Shown: positions 13,401-21,367, numbered from the stretch's first letter. The stretch is 36,000 nt of DNA from Tubiluchus corallicola (GCA_030141605.1 JAQGDQ010000192.1:285380-321379); one strand, 5' to 3'. A program made the numbers and translations. Notes: a model not told the origin generated them from the letters alone.

Positions 13401-16400
13401 GCTTTCCTAGTTATAGTGCATTATGTCATTGCAATATAACAAACTGTGATGTTATTTAAACGTTTTAAGGCGTTGTAAACAATTTTTTCTGATTTATATC
13501 TAGAACCTGTTAACCATCACAGGGTCGAAAGCATTCACACATTTTGCAACCCACCTAAATATTTTCAGCTACCCTTTCCATACATAGAAAGGCCTAAATA
13601 AATTAAATGAAAGAAAACAACACGCGCCTGTCCTGCGATTTTTCTTCCGAGTGGGCGCTAAATATTATTATTGTAAGTCTTTATTCAACATCTATTTGCA
13701 GACATTTATTTATAATTGACAACATATTAATTTCATTGCAAAATAAAAAAACGTATTATCCAAGTTAGTTCATACGACAAATTACATTGTAAAACATCTG
13801 ACAATTTCATTTTTAAAATTATATAACCAAGTTCCACTGCTTTACTAATTTAGATTAAATTTAAATATTTAATATATATTAAATATATATATACATACCC
13901 CACTGGACCTGTATAATCTACTGACACCTCTACAAAATTTTCATACTTGAATCAATTTTTTATAATCTTGATTTTCTGTTAATGTGGTGTAAGGTATAAA
14001 ATCGTCTTTGATAAGATTGATAATAGTTATTAATAAACTTAAAATATTTTCACTCCGTGTTAAGTATACATATTATAATCATTATTTAAAGCATTAATTA
14101 ATAAATTCAGTTGCACATTCAAATAACAAGTGCTCAGGCACTTATGAGGTGTGCCACTACATGAACAAGTTGGATTTAATGGCCGACCATTATAATTAAA
14201 AAATAATTAAAATTGTCATGGCCTAATAGAAAACTGAACCCAATGACTTCAACAGCCTGTTTTACCAGCAGGGAATATCGGGGACCGACCAAATTTTTGT
14301 TGGCAATGTAGACGATGGGTTTCACTGAAATTTGTTTCTGCCTCGCTTTAATCATTGTTGTTCTACAAACAGATTCGATTTTTGTCAATTGTTGTTCAGA
14401 AACCTGTCATTTTTACAATAGTCAAACATTTCACACGGCACTTCGTTAATATGTAGGTTTCTGATTCTAATGTCTTTCGTGCTTTTTAAGTTTTGTGTAG
14501 TAGCAGCTACGCGTTGTCTCACGAAGTACTTCTTGACAAAGTCATATGCTTCTTTATTGATAATGACAGTCTTACTAAATCATTTTCTTCACAAATGAGG
14601 ATTTTAGAAACAAATTTTACTGTAATAGCTGAAATTCTAGGTCCAAAGAAGCAAATCCGCAAATTAATATGCTCTAGTTTTTCTCTAGGTGGGTGGAAAT
14701 GTACACCAGCTGCTATTTTCTTAATACTGTATACTATATCATCGAAAATGCACAAGTGCCAGTCATCCAACAACATAACATAATAATATGGGAGAAATAT
14801 CAATGCTTTACACAAAGCAATTACAACAGTCAAATTTAGCCCCTTACTGTCAAAACAAAGGCAAACTGTCAAAGTAGTAAAGTGTAAACTGTGCTGTTAA
14901 GTATTTATATGCTCGTAACTTCGTAAGATAACCAATTCTTTGTCTACAGTGCAGAAATACGACTTGGTTAAAGGTGTATAAAATTTGTAAAGTCGTAAAA
15001 AATTACAGTTCTTAATTTAATTGCATATCATTAGTTTCTTAGTCCTTTGTTTTTAGTTCTTTAATTTCGCAGTCCTTACAATATTTTTTATAAGTTATAT
15101 GGTATTTGATCGTGCTACAATTTGCATAATTTACATGACATTTTAATGTCGGCTTGCAAACATTTTGATATTTTCCAAAATAACTGAGCTAATTGTAATA
15201 ATTGTTACGTAAAATTGAGCGTTTTTTAATCGAGATGTAAGCCTAATTTTGAAAAGTTCAGTACCAACAAATAATTTTATAAGTTTCATTTGACAATGTC
15301 AGAAATTATTTTTGTCCATGCAGATGATTATGTAAGAATACGCAGCTGTACAGCCAAACATCATGTAATGTAAGTTGCACAAAGTAAATGTGATTATTTA
15401 TTTTTTATTGCGCAGTTGGACTCTCGGGTAAGTATAATTTTTATTATTAAAGATAGCTGCCCACAATATGGACACAATAATAGGCCTGCATATTTTTAAG
15501 GAAATTATCATTTTTCCTGTGACAATATATTCTGTAAAAAAGGTTGCATGTCCTGCTTTATAACACTATGCTTAGCTTCTTGGAGGATTTTATGTTTATT
15601 CCTGTATATCTCAAGTGAACAATGATCGCCTGTCTAGGATTGGATGCACCTAACAAGAATGCCATTTCAGTCGCACAGATTACAGAATTAATAATTAAAT
15701 TCAGAAGGAGGAAGGCTTTGAAAAATTGTGAGTCAACCAGAATCCAGCCAGATCTCTGTGACATCAGGCCTCACGCTCCATTCATTTAAGCTGTCAACCT
15801 ACATGTCTGAGTTCTCATACTAGTCAGCATGCATGCAATCAGTCAGAGCCACCTATTCATAGTAAAAAGAAACTAATTAATCAATAAGCTACCATAGGTT
15901 TCTAGAAACAAGTATAGAAATGGGCCTATTCTAACTGACTAACAGGCTCAACAAATTTGTTAATTAATATATTTATCTTTTCTTTGTCTGCTGCTCTCTT
16001 CAGAATTGTGGTGGTTTGGGGGTAAGTATCACTTATGAACATATATGTTATACCTATATATGCGCCGCTAAGAAACTCCAGATTAAAACTGCGTACTACA
16101 ATTCTTATCTGGTGCTCATAATCCAACAGATTTTAGATTTCTGCAGTTATCATTCACCGACGAATTAATCATGTAATAATAACAACGAGAACGAGCGTGA
16201 CGGCAATGACGAACGCGACAGCAATAATTCTAAGAAAATATCTGTAATGCATTATCTCTACGGTTTCGGTAAAAAAACTGGAAAAAAACAACGGAACAAT
16301 GGTAAAAAGCTTTCCTGAATATTGTTATAATTAAAAGCTTTCACTAACCTAGTAACATTGGAAAATAATGTTTTGTCTCAAAAAATCGTTCCTTCAAAAA

Positions 16401-19263
16401 CTACTCAAAAATATCTACGTTTAAATAAGACTAGAAATTCAACTAAAGATGAATTTAAATATTTGTTAACAATGTTTCTCACGTGGCCAGAAAATGAAGA
16501 TTTTGAAAACAACAGTTACAAAATTGGGTCTTGATCAGACGTCAGTCTTTTCTTTGAAAATTATAATTTTGATTTTTTGAATTCGCGTTGTATGATTATA
16601 TAATAACTGCACTTCACTATGAAATAGCAACTTTTTGACTCGTGATCTGTCGGCCAAAGGTCAGTCAACCAATCTCCTGCCAACTTATACCATTTCTGTG
16701 TGCTTATTTTGGCCGACGAAAGGAAAGTATTTGCCTCCTCCACCCCTATTTTGCCCATAGTGGGCTCAGGGATCAACAAATCTTGGAGTAACGAATGCCA
16801 TTCAGTTAGTCTCATTGAGACTTTTCTATTTGATATACTACAAACAATATTCGTCAAGAGTGAAAAAACATCTGTGCCTACTCTTCCAGCTTCAGTTTTT
16901 TACTTTCGTTAATTTTTTTACTTTCAAAATAGCCCATATTCAGCCACGTATAAGACACATGACCTCGTCTAGGCACATAGCAAAAATTGTTTCTGTAGCT
17001 CAGAAACTGTAGGAGAAGATAAAGCCTAATAAAAAAAAACTTAAATATATATATAAACCCTAGGTACCTGACATGAGTTTTCCAGCTTATTTACTTTTCC
17101 AGTTATTGACAAAACCCTGTTTTAACACTTTTGCCCATGTCACGTGACTTAGCCACGTCCACTTTCAAATAAATTATTAGTGTCCATCTACCCTTGCTAT
17201 AGAACTCCAGTACTGCAACAAGAGCTGAGTGACAAAGTAATTTGTCCTATGTTTCATATTTTGGTTTCTGTCACTGTGACTTTTGACCCAGAAGTCACCT
17301 TTCCTATATCATCTTCTGAGCACCTGTCTCATGTGCCTACCCTGCAAGTTTCGTGAAGATTTCGCTCTAGGCGGTACATACATGACCCCGTTTTCTGTTT
17401 TTCGCTCCTATCTCAGGCCCTTATATGGAACCGTAGCTTTTTAAAACCCCACGTGCACACCTACCCACAGTACCTAAATACTAGTGGGAAAATATTTGAA
17501 AGAAAAACTGAAAGTCCTAGGAGGAGATGCGAACTAATGCCAGTTGCCCTATTTTTTACATTTTGGATCCTTAAGGAGTTCCAACTTTTTTAAACGGCAG
17601 GTGTACATCTGCTCATATCACCTAAATACTTGTAGAAAAATAAAAAGACAGAATGCTGTAGGAGTTGCGACCCATTTGAAAAATTAGCCAATGCCCACTG
17701 CACTTACCCCCTTCGCCCGCTCCAAGTTTCGTAACCCAAATTTGCAAGTCTAATGAGTTATTAAGCGGAAGGCAAGCGGAGAATAAAGAAATAAATAATA
17801 ACTGTGTCATCGAATGTACGAGATTCAAGAAGATTTTGCTGTTGCATTATCTTGATGACTAGGGCATTTTGTCCAGTATGTAGTGTCAAGAGCATGAACT
17901 GATGATGATGTTTTTTCAGAGGACGTTTTCTGTGATTAATATCAATAATCACTGTATAGTCGGCCCGAAATTTGCCATCATTTTTGTTTCTGATGACAGT
18001 CTTGTTAATACAACTGAAATGAGCTCTACGTTTGATTTGTATTAAATAATTTGACATATAATTGTCGTAATTCCCTGAATCTGTTTTGGAGCGGAATAGA
18101 TTAACTTAAAACTGGAATGCATTTGTATCTCACGCACAAGAGAATTTACGAGAACGCTAAAATAGACCGACATATTTCTATCAGATGAGTAGATGCTTCC
18201 CTCGAGGGTTTCTACGGAGATTTTTTTTGTACCTTTTAATGTGTTGCACAAAGAAATACATGAGAAATTGTATGACCAGCGCAAAAAGTTTGCGTATTGC
18301 AAATTTAGAGCTGAAATGCTAAAATTGAATTCTTTGGCTTCACAAAATTAACAATATTTTGCAGATGTTTTTGGAAACCTTCCAATTAACGTTTCATTTG
18401 GCTACTAAAGTTAAATATAAGTTTGTTTAAAGAAAAACAAATTGTTTAAAGCGTTATTGCGTAATACTGGGTTGAGACTAGTGCTGTTTAAATTGTTTAT
18501 TATTAGAGCCAACGAATGTTTTCTGCTTTTTTAGAAACGAGTTCCTGGCTTATTTGCACAGTATCTAACACGAAAAGTTTACAAACCGTCTGATTTAGAA
18601 CAGGTATGTACCAGCATTACTTTGAATTTTCCTTAATATGATAATAATAAAAGTTTATTTAAAACATGCAGTTATTGTAGTTGTTACAGCAACTATACAG
18701 TATACTGTATACTGCAACTATACTGTATACAGCAACTATATAGTTGCAATACTCCCTGAATTACTACATAACATTTTTAATAAAAATTTAAAATAGTATA
18801 CATGTACTTAGACGATAACGAAATTAATGATGTAAATTACTTGTCTTTCTATTGAATGACCTTCGATGGAGAACTTCCGTAACATTATAACATATTACAG
18901 GAAAATCACCAAAAAACTCTGATTTTAAAAGTAACGCATTCAGAATAAATGCAACGTATGTTACACATCTTTGTAGAAAAATGGCCTCCAACTTTATAGG
19001 TTTTCGAGGCCTTGTTATTATCTAAACTTGTTTCGAACCTCACTCGTGATGATTACTTTTTTGTGCTCTTGCGTGCACCCGAAATCAATTGAACATGTCA
19101 ACCCCCAAACAGCTAACATAAACTACCTCCCTGATTACAAAAAAACATACAGAAAGACTGTTGGCGAACTGGCCGCCATTGAGTGTTCAGGTTGTGCTCC
19201 TATCACGACTGCCCAAACTTTATTGTCCAAACTATAACAATCTTTTTGTATTTTTTTCAGTAA
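1340..19263 (+). CDS. Micro-exon secreted peptide prohormone (whole gene, spliced)
   Basis: Predicted 112-residue secreted precursor spliced from nine coding segments: 1340-1424, 8734-8858, 10325-10339, 11254-11256, 12758-12766, 15416-15427, 16004-16021, 18535-18603 and 19261-19263. Intron 1 is phase 1 and all later introns are phase 0. The total is 339 nt including stop. Layout: signal peptide about 1-24; acidic, leucine-rich spacer; dibasic sites at 40-41, 49-50, 68-69, 90-91 and 102-103; a candidate mature peptide 70-88 with C78 and C85; G89 then K90-R91 as amidation and cleavage signal; C-terminal peptide from V92. This is the standard plan of neuropeptide and peptide-hormone precursors processed in the regulated secretory pathway; the role is inferred from that plan. 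Family not recognised. C-x6-C plus amidation also occurs in CCHamide, and C-x6-C in allatostatin C, but no homology is claimed. It could instead be another secreted cysteine peptide. Micro-exon use needs transcript support. Confidence 0.72.
1990..2245 (-). mobile_element. Degraded non-LTR retrotransposon (reverse transcriptase fragment)
   Basis: Read on the minus strand, this stretch encodes a broken reverse-transcriptase segment. It shows remnants of a GPLL..YINDL block, the catalytic core HLFADDANIF (FADD at 2152-2163), then after a frame shift a GKIMNEGLMNVNVWL block and NKISLNI. This order is that of CR1/Jockey-type LINE reverse transcriptases around the palm catalytic aspartates. Stops and at least two indels make it non-functional. 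The downstream part of the same domain appears at 31690-32250 in another fragment with a similar NKLSLN motif, so both may come from one family. Confidence 0.75.
2500..2710. repeat. Degenerate tetranucleotide satellite (GATG/GAAT)n
   Basis: Runs of GGATAGATGGATGAAC change into (GAAT/GAAC)n with interruptions. All coding-looking frames across it are repeat artefacts. Confidence 0.85.
4053..4073 (+). other. Possible extra 21-nt micro-exon in intron 1
   Basis: A good acceptor (TTATTCTTGTGCAG) is followed 21 nt later by GTATGG, a mediocre donor. Length is a multiple of three and the segment is open in phase 1 (D-S-I-F-A-S-L), which is the phase needed between exons 1 and 2. It may equally be chance in AT-rich DNA. 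Confidence 0.2.
5146..5958 (-). CDS. Intronless hypothetical protein nested in intron 1
   Basis: An uninterrupted 270-codon frame (stop TGA at 5146-5148), far longer than expected by chance here and of ordinary protein composition. I chose ATG 5956-5958 (MPRSKSDE): it is the first ATG after a TATA box, with A at -3 (AAAATGCC). Residues 1-160 are Lys/Pro/Thr-rich and polar, probably disordered, with a basic KRQKLK patch near 125. About 170-270 is an Ala/Leu/Lys-rich, probably helical domain containing DYHFAFLVRHAEIAQEIP and ending ALKKM. No signal peptide or membrane segment. The lack of introns suggests a retrocopy or young gene, but I see no poly(A) tract or target duplication. Family and function not recognised. 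Confidence 0.7.
   Translation of the reverse strand: MPRSKSDEIEPKQRDVAKVPKITLVNTKAGEKTAAAQLLPEINRNGRYTQMPIDAVQVGKQDISTRQGTISETERPLGKEPPGSPRVYTLKDLQAAAVVRKGTGTSQTMISDTLVDDSHAKAFKRQKLKSITPIEEPTKKLDTYGEDTITQFTFSENGVPDLSDLSLERESSYMNAAAAQLLMELRAKDLKAKGSLKSFAKDDYHFAFLVRHAEIAQEIPTPLSEVIIKEVSKVLNDVFKEYYKYVGKNHELTKEAKTAHESYCLALKKM
6045..6054 (-). promoter_or_regulatory. TATA box of the nested minus-strand gene
   Basis: Minus strand reads TTTATATAAG, about 90 nt upstream of the ATG at 5958. A start site 25-30 nt downstream (about 6015-6025) would give a roughly 60-nt 5' UTR free of upstream ATGs. Confidence 0.5.
6410..7405. mobile_element. Foldback-like element A (inverted minisatellite arms, TTG-rich core)
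   Basis: The left arm (about 6410-6660) is a degenerate tandem array with units like AGTTTGGTACTAGGAAA. The right arm (about 7170-7405) is the same unit in reverse complement (TTTCCTAGTACCAAA type). Between them lies a TTG/TTTG- and ATC-rich core (about 6680-7150). Long inverted termini built of short subrepeats are the hallmark of foldback-type elements. No transposase frame is seen, and the open frame over the core is low-complexity Val/Ile/Cys translation. Strong divergence between units implies age. Confidence 0.5.
7500..8670. mobile_element. Foldback-like element B (second tandem copy)
   Basis: Same layout as the preceding element. Plus-orientation units lie at 7510-7580 (GGTAAGTTTGGTACTGG) and 8140-8190. 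A TTG/ATC-rich core follows from 7585, beginning with an ATTTGTTTCTG block shared with the first core, then turns into GAT-rich repeats at 7870-8000. Reverse-complement units fill 8310-8665 (CCTAGTACCA, TTACCTGTACCA). The copy ends about 70 nt before the exon 2 acceptor. Several plus-strand units contain GGTAAGT, a perfect splice-donor match. Confidence 0.5.
8734..8858 (+). CDS. Exon 2: acidic, leucine-rich propeptide
   Basis: 125 nt between the acceptor TTGCAATTTTCAG and the donor GTAAGTAT. The first two bases complete Glu29, then MDESSETELLRKLESLL, a basic site LKR, LSFLYDKNQDDYHTDTE and EKR-G. It therefore supplies two prohormone-convertase-type sites (49-50 and 68-69) and the first residue of the candidate mature peptide. 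It ends at a codon boundary, which sets phase 0 for everything downstream. If the donor is ignored the frame runs on to TGA at 8972, a possible alternative C-terminus. An ATG at 8736 could also serve as a start in a transcript lacking exon 1. Confidence 0.7.
9075..9225. repeat. Tandem repeat, about 30-bp period, four to five copies
   Basis: Units begin TGTATTGTGG and end with ATAATGTGGTGTGA, with substitutions between copies. It grades into GT-rich sequence up to about 9270. Confidence 0.8.
9476..9570 (-). mobile_element. 3' tail of a non-LTR retroelement or SINE
   Basis: On the minus strand it ends GGCAAATAAAACTATTCTGATTCTGA: an AATAAA signal followed by a short TTCTGA microsatellite, a common 3' end of CR1/L2-type elements and their SINEs. 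Only the tail is recognisable. Confidence 0.4.
9745..9843 (+). mobile_element. 3' tail of a non-LTR retroelement, plus orientation
   Basis: T-rich untranslated-like sequence ending TTGATTTAAATC, then AAAACAAATAAATAAATAA. The (AAAT)n tail after a TATT/TTTGT-rich segment is typical of LINE 3' ends. No coding part remains. Confidence 0.35.
10325..10339 (+). CDS. Micro-exon 3 (15 nt): N-F-G-S-K
   Basis: A T-rich tract (TTTTTTATCATTTTTTGC) and AG-free stretch lead to ATTAG, then AACTTTGGAAGCAAG, then the perfect donor GTAAGT. Phase 0 and symmetric. It encodes residues 71-75 of the precursor. Confidence 0.62.
10375..10530 (-). mobile_element. SINE-like tail
   Basis: Minus strand ends GGAAATAAACTATATCTAAATC with a short ATCTAA repeat, like the tail at 9476-9570 but a different sequence. 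The body is not recognised. Confidence 0.3.
10985..11155. repeat. Degenerate pentanucleotide repeat (TGACA/TGACG)n
   Basis: Continuous array of ACATGACATG / ACGTGACGTG words, ending shortly before the pyrimidine tract of the 3-nt micro-exon. Confidence 0.85.
11254..11256 (+). CDS. Micro-exon 4 (3 nt): Met
   Basis: A long pyrimidine-rich, AG-free run (TTTTTTGTCTGTCTGTTTTC and on) ends in AAACAG, followed by ATG and immediately the perfect donor GTAAGTTA. A 3-nt exon keeps phase 0 and adds Met76. Exons this small are known in animals but rare. The alternative is that this is a decoy or recursive-splice-like site. Confidence 0.45.
12758..12766 (+). CDS. Micro-exon 5 (9 nt): M-C-L
   Basis: Strong acceptor TTCTTTTATTGCTTGGCTGCAG, then ATGTGTCTC, then donor GTAAGTAT. 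Phase 0, symmetric. It supplies C78, the first cysteine of the candidate mature peptide. Confidence 0.6.
12977..13158. mobile_element. Candidate MITE with TA target duplication
   Basis: Left end GCAGGGATAAAG and right end CTTTATCCGTCCCTGC are inverted (one 2-nt gap) and both are flanked by TA, as expected for Tc1/mariner-type insertions. It is 182 bp with no coding capacity. Confidence 0.45.
13216..13248. repeat. Perfect 12-bp inverted repeat (hairpin)
   Basis: TAATCCGACCCT, a 9-nt loop, then AGGGTCGGATTA. It is GC-richer than its surroundings and lies in intron 5. Confidence 0.75.
13652..13672 (+). other. Possible extra 21-nt micro-exon in intron 5
   Basis: The pyrimidine-rich TTTTTCTTCCGAG could act as an acceptor (weak GAG), with 21 nt before GTAAGT. 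Open in phase 0 (W-A-L-N-I-I-I). If used, it would insert seven residues between the two cysteines of the candidate peptide. The weak acceptor and the T before the donor argue against it. Confidence 0.2.
13845..13895. repeat. AT-rich low-complexity tract
   Basis: TTTAAATATTTAATATATATT-type sequence with an (AT)n run, without other signal. Confidence 0.6.
14100..14872 (-). pseudogene. Decayed coding remnant, unrecognised
   Basis: Three overlapping minus-strand frames read like one protein broken by frameshifts. 14519-14872 contains IAAGVHFHPPREKLEHINL. At 14388-14580 another frame reads INKEAYDFVKKYFVRQRVAA and NEVPCEMFDYCKNDRF. 14176-14388 contains IYIANKN-like and VGPRYSLLVKQAVEVIGF text, followed in a further frame by NGRPLNPTCSCSGTPHKCLS. 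Composition is protein-like rather than low-complexity, and the last segment is Cys-rich. A decayed transposon protein or gene fragment is my best guess; chance AT-rich ORFs remain possible. Confidence 0.3.
15416..15427 (+). CDS. Micro-exon 6 (12 nt): L-D-S-R
   Basis: Acceptor TTATTTTTTATTGCGCAG, then TTGGACTCTCGG, then the perfect donor GTAAGTAT. Phase 0, symmetric. It encodes residues 80-83, between the two cysteines. Confidence 0.62.
16004..16021 (+). CDS. Micro-exon 7 (18 nt): N-C-G-G-L-G
   Basis: Very strong acceptor TTTGTCTGCTGCTCTCTTCAG, then 18 nt, then GTAAGTAT. Phase 0, symmetric. It encodes C85 and Gly89. Gly89 joins the Lys-Arg at the start of the next exon to form the amidation and dibasic signal, so the processing site itself spans a splice junction. 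Confidence 0.65.
17040..17790. repeat. Interspersed repeat with internal duplication
   Basis: GC-richer than its flanks, with no open frame. It contains phrases such as GCAAGTTTCGTGAAGATTT and GTGACTTTTGACCCAGAAG, reminiscent of non-coding repeats common in marine invertebrates. Two related blocks follow each other about 165 bp apart: ACCTAAATACTAGTGGGAAA near 17473 and ACCTAAATACTTGTAGAAAA near 17620. Confidence 0.5.
17913..18109 (-). repeat. 196-bp dispersed repeat, copy 1 (inverted)
   Basis: Reverse complement of 21846-22041 with roughly one mismatch in fifteen and few indels. Shared landmarks are AATCTATTCCGCTCCAAAAC and GTCATCAGAAACAAAAATGA. Both copies stay open in the same frame over about 48 codons (start MSNY, end NHRKRPLK), so it may derive from a coding sequence. 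No protein family recognised. Confidence 0.8.
18535..18603 (+). CDS. Exon 8: Lys-Arg site and C-terminal propeptide
   Basis: 69 nt between acceptor TGTTTTCTGCTTTTTTAG and donor GTATGT. Only phase 0 is open (23 codons); the other two phases hit TGA or TAA. It starts KRVPGLFAQYLT, then RKVYKPSDLEQ. The opening Lys-Arg completes the Gly-Lys-Arg processing signal of the preceding micro-exon. VPGLFAQYLT may be a second released peptide. Confidence 0.68.
18685..18750. repeat. Palindrome cluster
   Basis: TATACAGTATACTGTATA (18693-18710) and GCAACTATATAGTTGC (18731-18746) are perfect palindromes. GCAACTATA occurs three times. It lies in intron 8, directly after an ATAATAATAA tract. Confidence 0.8.
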
Positions 19264-19415
19264 ATCTCGCAACAGAAATGTCCTGGATAAGCTAAATTAG
19301 TGCTAGCTTTGGCGTTGGATCTAGGATGGACTGATGCGTTGGATATACTGTATTACCAACATTTTTTATCGATGATTTACTCTTTGCAAATAAAGCACAT
19401 GAATGCATTAAAATA
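19261..19415 (+). other. Terminal exon: stop codon, 3' UTR and poly(A) signal
   Basis: The strong acceptor CTTTTTGTATTTTTTTCAG is followed at once by TAA, which in the phase set by exon 8 is the stop codon. About 125 nt later comes AATAAA (19389-19394), so cleavage is expected near 19405-19420. A terminal exon with a first-codon stop and a nearby poly(A) signal independently supports the gene model. Confidence 0.68.
19389..19394 (+). terminator. AATAAA polyadenylation signal
   Basis: Canonical hexamer in GCAAATAAAGCAC, with T-rich sequence (TTTTGTTATTT) about 30 nt downstream as a possible GU/U-rich element. Confidence 0.55.
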
Positions 19416-19419
19416 CCGA

Positions 19420-19960
19420 TTTTGTTATTTATAATTCACCACTACTTTTAACCACGTGCTTAAACTTTTTGCATGTAATAATTGGATACATTTTCAGCCT
19501 TTGTTTGTTCAAGCCTCAATGATAGCAAGAAACCGACTCTTGGCCAAGAATAGCAAAACAGAGACATTTCTGCTGTTGCTCCCAATCCTTCCCATCCGAG
19601 TTGGTTTATCCTAACTATGTTTTTAAATCCTTGTCGTTTTGAAATAAACATTACCTGCAAATTCTTTAATATAACAAGACTTATAAGTCAAAAAGGCATA
19701 AAAATTTAACAGAATATGAATATGTTATAGTCAATGTGTGAAATCGGGTATTCTATAGAATGCGTGTGCCAAAACAAACAAGATAAACTGTCTAAGATAA
19801 TTCCTTCTACTCTTTTCCTAGGCATTATAAACAATGCAAAAGTTTGTCTAGGCGAAGTGCGTAATTCTTACATTTTGAATATACTTTTCCTGGACATTTT
19901 ATATAATAGCAATTTAATGTTAGGGAATGTGTGAATTTGAATTCGGTTGGCTGGTTGGAT
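19420..19960. other. Intergenic, no gene seen
   Basis: Only short frames on both strands. No splice-supported exon or clear repeat. Confidence 0.4.
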
Positions 19961-19963
19961 GAT

Positions 19964-20130
19964 AGATAGATGGATGGATGGATGGATGGATGGATGGATG
20001 GATGGATGGATGGATGGATGGATGGATGGATGGATGGATGGGTGGATGGATGGATGAATGGATGGATGGATGGACAGATGGATGGATGGATGGATGGAGG
20101 GAGGGAGGGAGGGAGGGAGGGAGGGGGGGG
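19964..20130. repeat. Tetranucleotide satellite (GGAT)n then (GGGA)n
   Basis: About 130 nt of nearly pure GGAT/ATGG followed by GGGA repeats and a G run. The His-Pro-Ser-Ile and Met-Asp-Gly-Trp frames over it are artefacts. Confidence 0.97.
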
Positions 20131-20159
20131 ACAGACAGAGACGGACCGATAGATAGATA

Positions 20160-21120
20160 TATAGACATGTAGATATTTGTAAATTGCGAAAAAATTGTTC
20201 TCTACAGATCAAATTTCTACTATTAATAACTTCTTCTTCCATGACAACACCAGTCCATAGCCATTTAAACTACGCACAACATGCAAAACTGTATTTACAC
20301 AACCTCTAAGCCCTGTGTAAACTGCAAACAAATTTAAGAATTTTTTTTACGAAAACAGCCTTAAAAAATCCACGTGAATTGCTGAGAACCTTCCTATGCA
20401 TAAATAGGTTTAAGAAAAAAATGTTCTTAAGAACTTTAAAGAAAGACAGGATGATTTTTCATATACTACCTCATTTTCAAGTCTGATAAAAAGTATACAT
20501 TTTAACACAATTAATACTGCAAAAAGCGTTTCTGATAATTAAATAATAGATTAAAAACGTAGTTAGCGGCAGATGAGCCCAACTACTGATGACATCACAA
20601 ACTAACATAATTTTCAACAGCTATACTATTTCACGAGCGTGTTGCACATGTTTTTCCTAAAGTGAAAATTAAAGTACAGCGCTACTGTATGATATTCAGT
20701 GCATTGTACAAAACTGGGCCAGGTTTAAGATAAAAATTCAAATTTCAAATTTACCGCTGTGCTCGCGCATGAGCTGTCGAACGTGTGCAGTTCGTCATAA
20801 ACAAACACACACGTTTGTGGTACAGCACCTAGCGAATGGCTAAATGCATGTAACAGCGAACTAGTAGCGTGAACGTGAAATTACTGTGATACTGTGCTAA
20901 TAATTCTTTCACGTAAGTCATTTTTGAAAAAATAGTATGTTCGTTTCAAAATTTTAAAGAGTAGATTGTTTTGACCTACAGTTTAAGATGAGTTCAGTTT
21001 TGCTTTAATGAATCATCAGGGTTACTTGATATGGAAAGTGATCCACCTGATTGAACAGCATCTCAGAGATGTGATGTTGAACCAAACACCAGCTTAATGT
21101 AGTACGTGGCGTAATCTCGC
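20160..21120. other. Intergenic, no gene seen
   Basis: AT-rich, short unsupported ORFs only. Confidence 0.4.
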
Positions 21121-21121
21121 G

Positions 21122-21367
21122 TTCAGACTAGCGAGTTTTCTCTGGCAAGTAACTGGCAAGCATGTTTATACTAAAGAGGAAAACTTGCTGCGGATTACTC
21201 TCCGACAGTAAGCTGGCACTCTCTTCTCTATACACAGCGAGACGTATCCTGAGCAACTCGCAACAACTGTCGGTGTTTGCAATTTCTGGACGACAATCAT
21301 TTGCAAGGCACTTTACCTGCGAGTTTCCTGTCAGAGAAAAACTCGACAGAAAACTTGCTAGTCTGAA
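21122..21367. mobile_element. MITE-like element with about 20-bp terminal inverted repeats
   Basis: TTCAGACTAGCGAGTTTTCT at the left matches the reverse complement of the right end, TTCAGACTAGCAAGTTTTCT, at 19 of 20 positions. The 246-bp interior has internal CTGGCAAGTAACTGGCAAG repeats and is GC-richer than its flanks. The frame crossing it (21162-21491) is not considered a gene. A target-site duplication is not obvious. Confidence 0.7.

Noticed and set aside
15324-15369. Further micro-exon behind the good acceptor TTGTCCATGCAG
   Set aside because: The nearest donors give 8 or 46 nt, neither of which keeps the frame, and phase 0 has an early TAA.
16561-16857. 98-codon minus-strand frame
   Set aside because: Protein-like in part but unrecognised, with no second line of evidence; overlapped by an unrelated plus-strand frame.
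19868-20242. His-Pro-Ser-Ile and Met-Asp-Gly-Trp repeat proteins
   Set aside because: Pure GGAT satellite read in several frames and on both strands.
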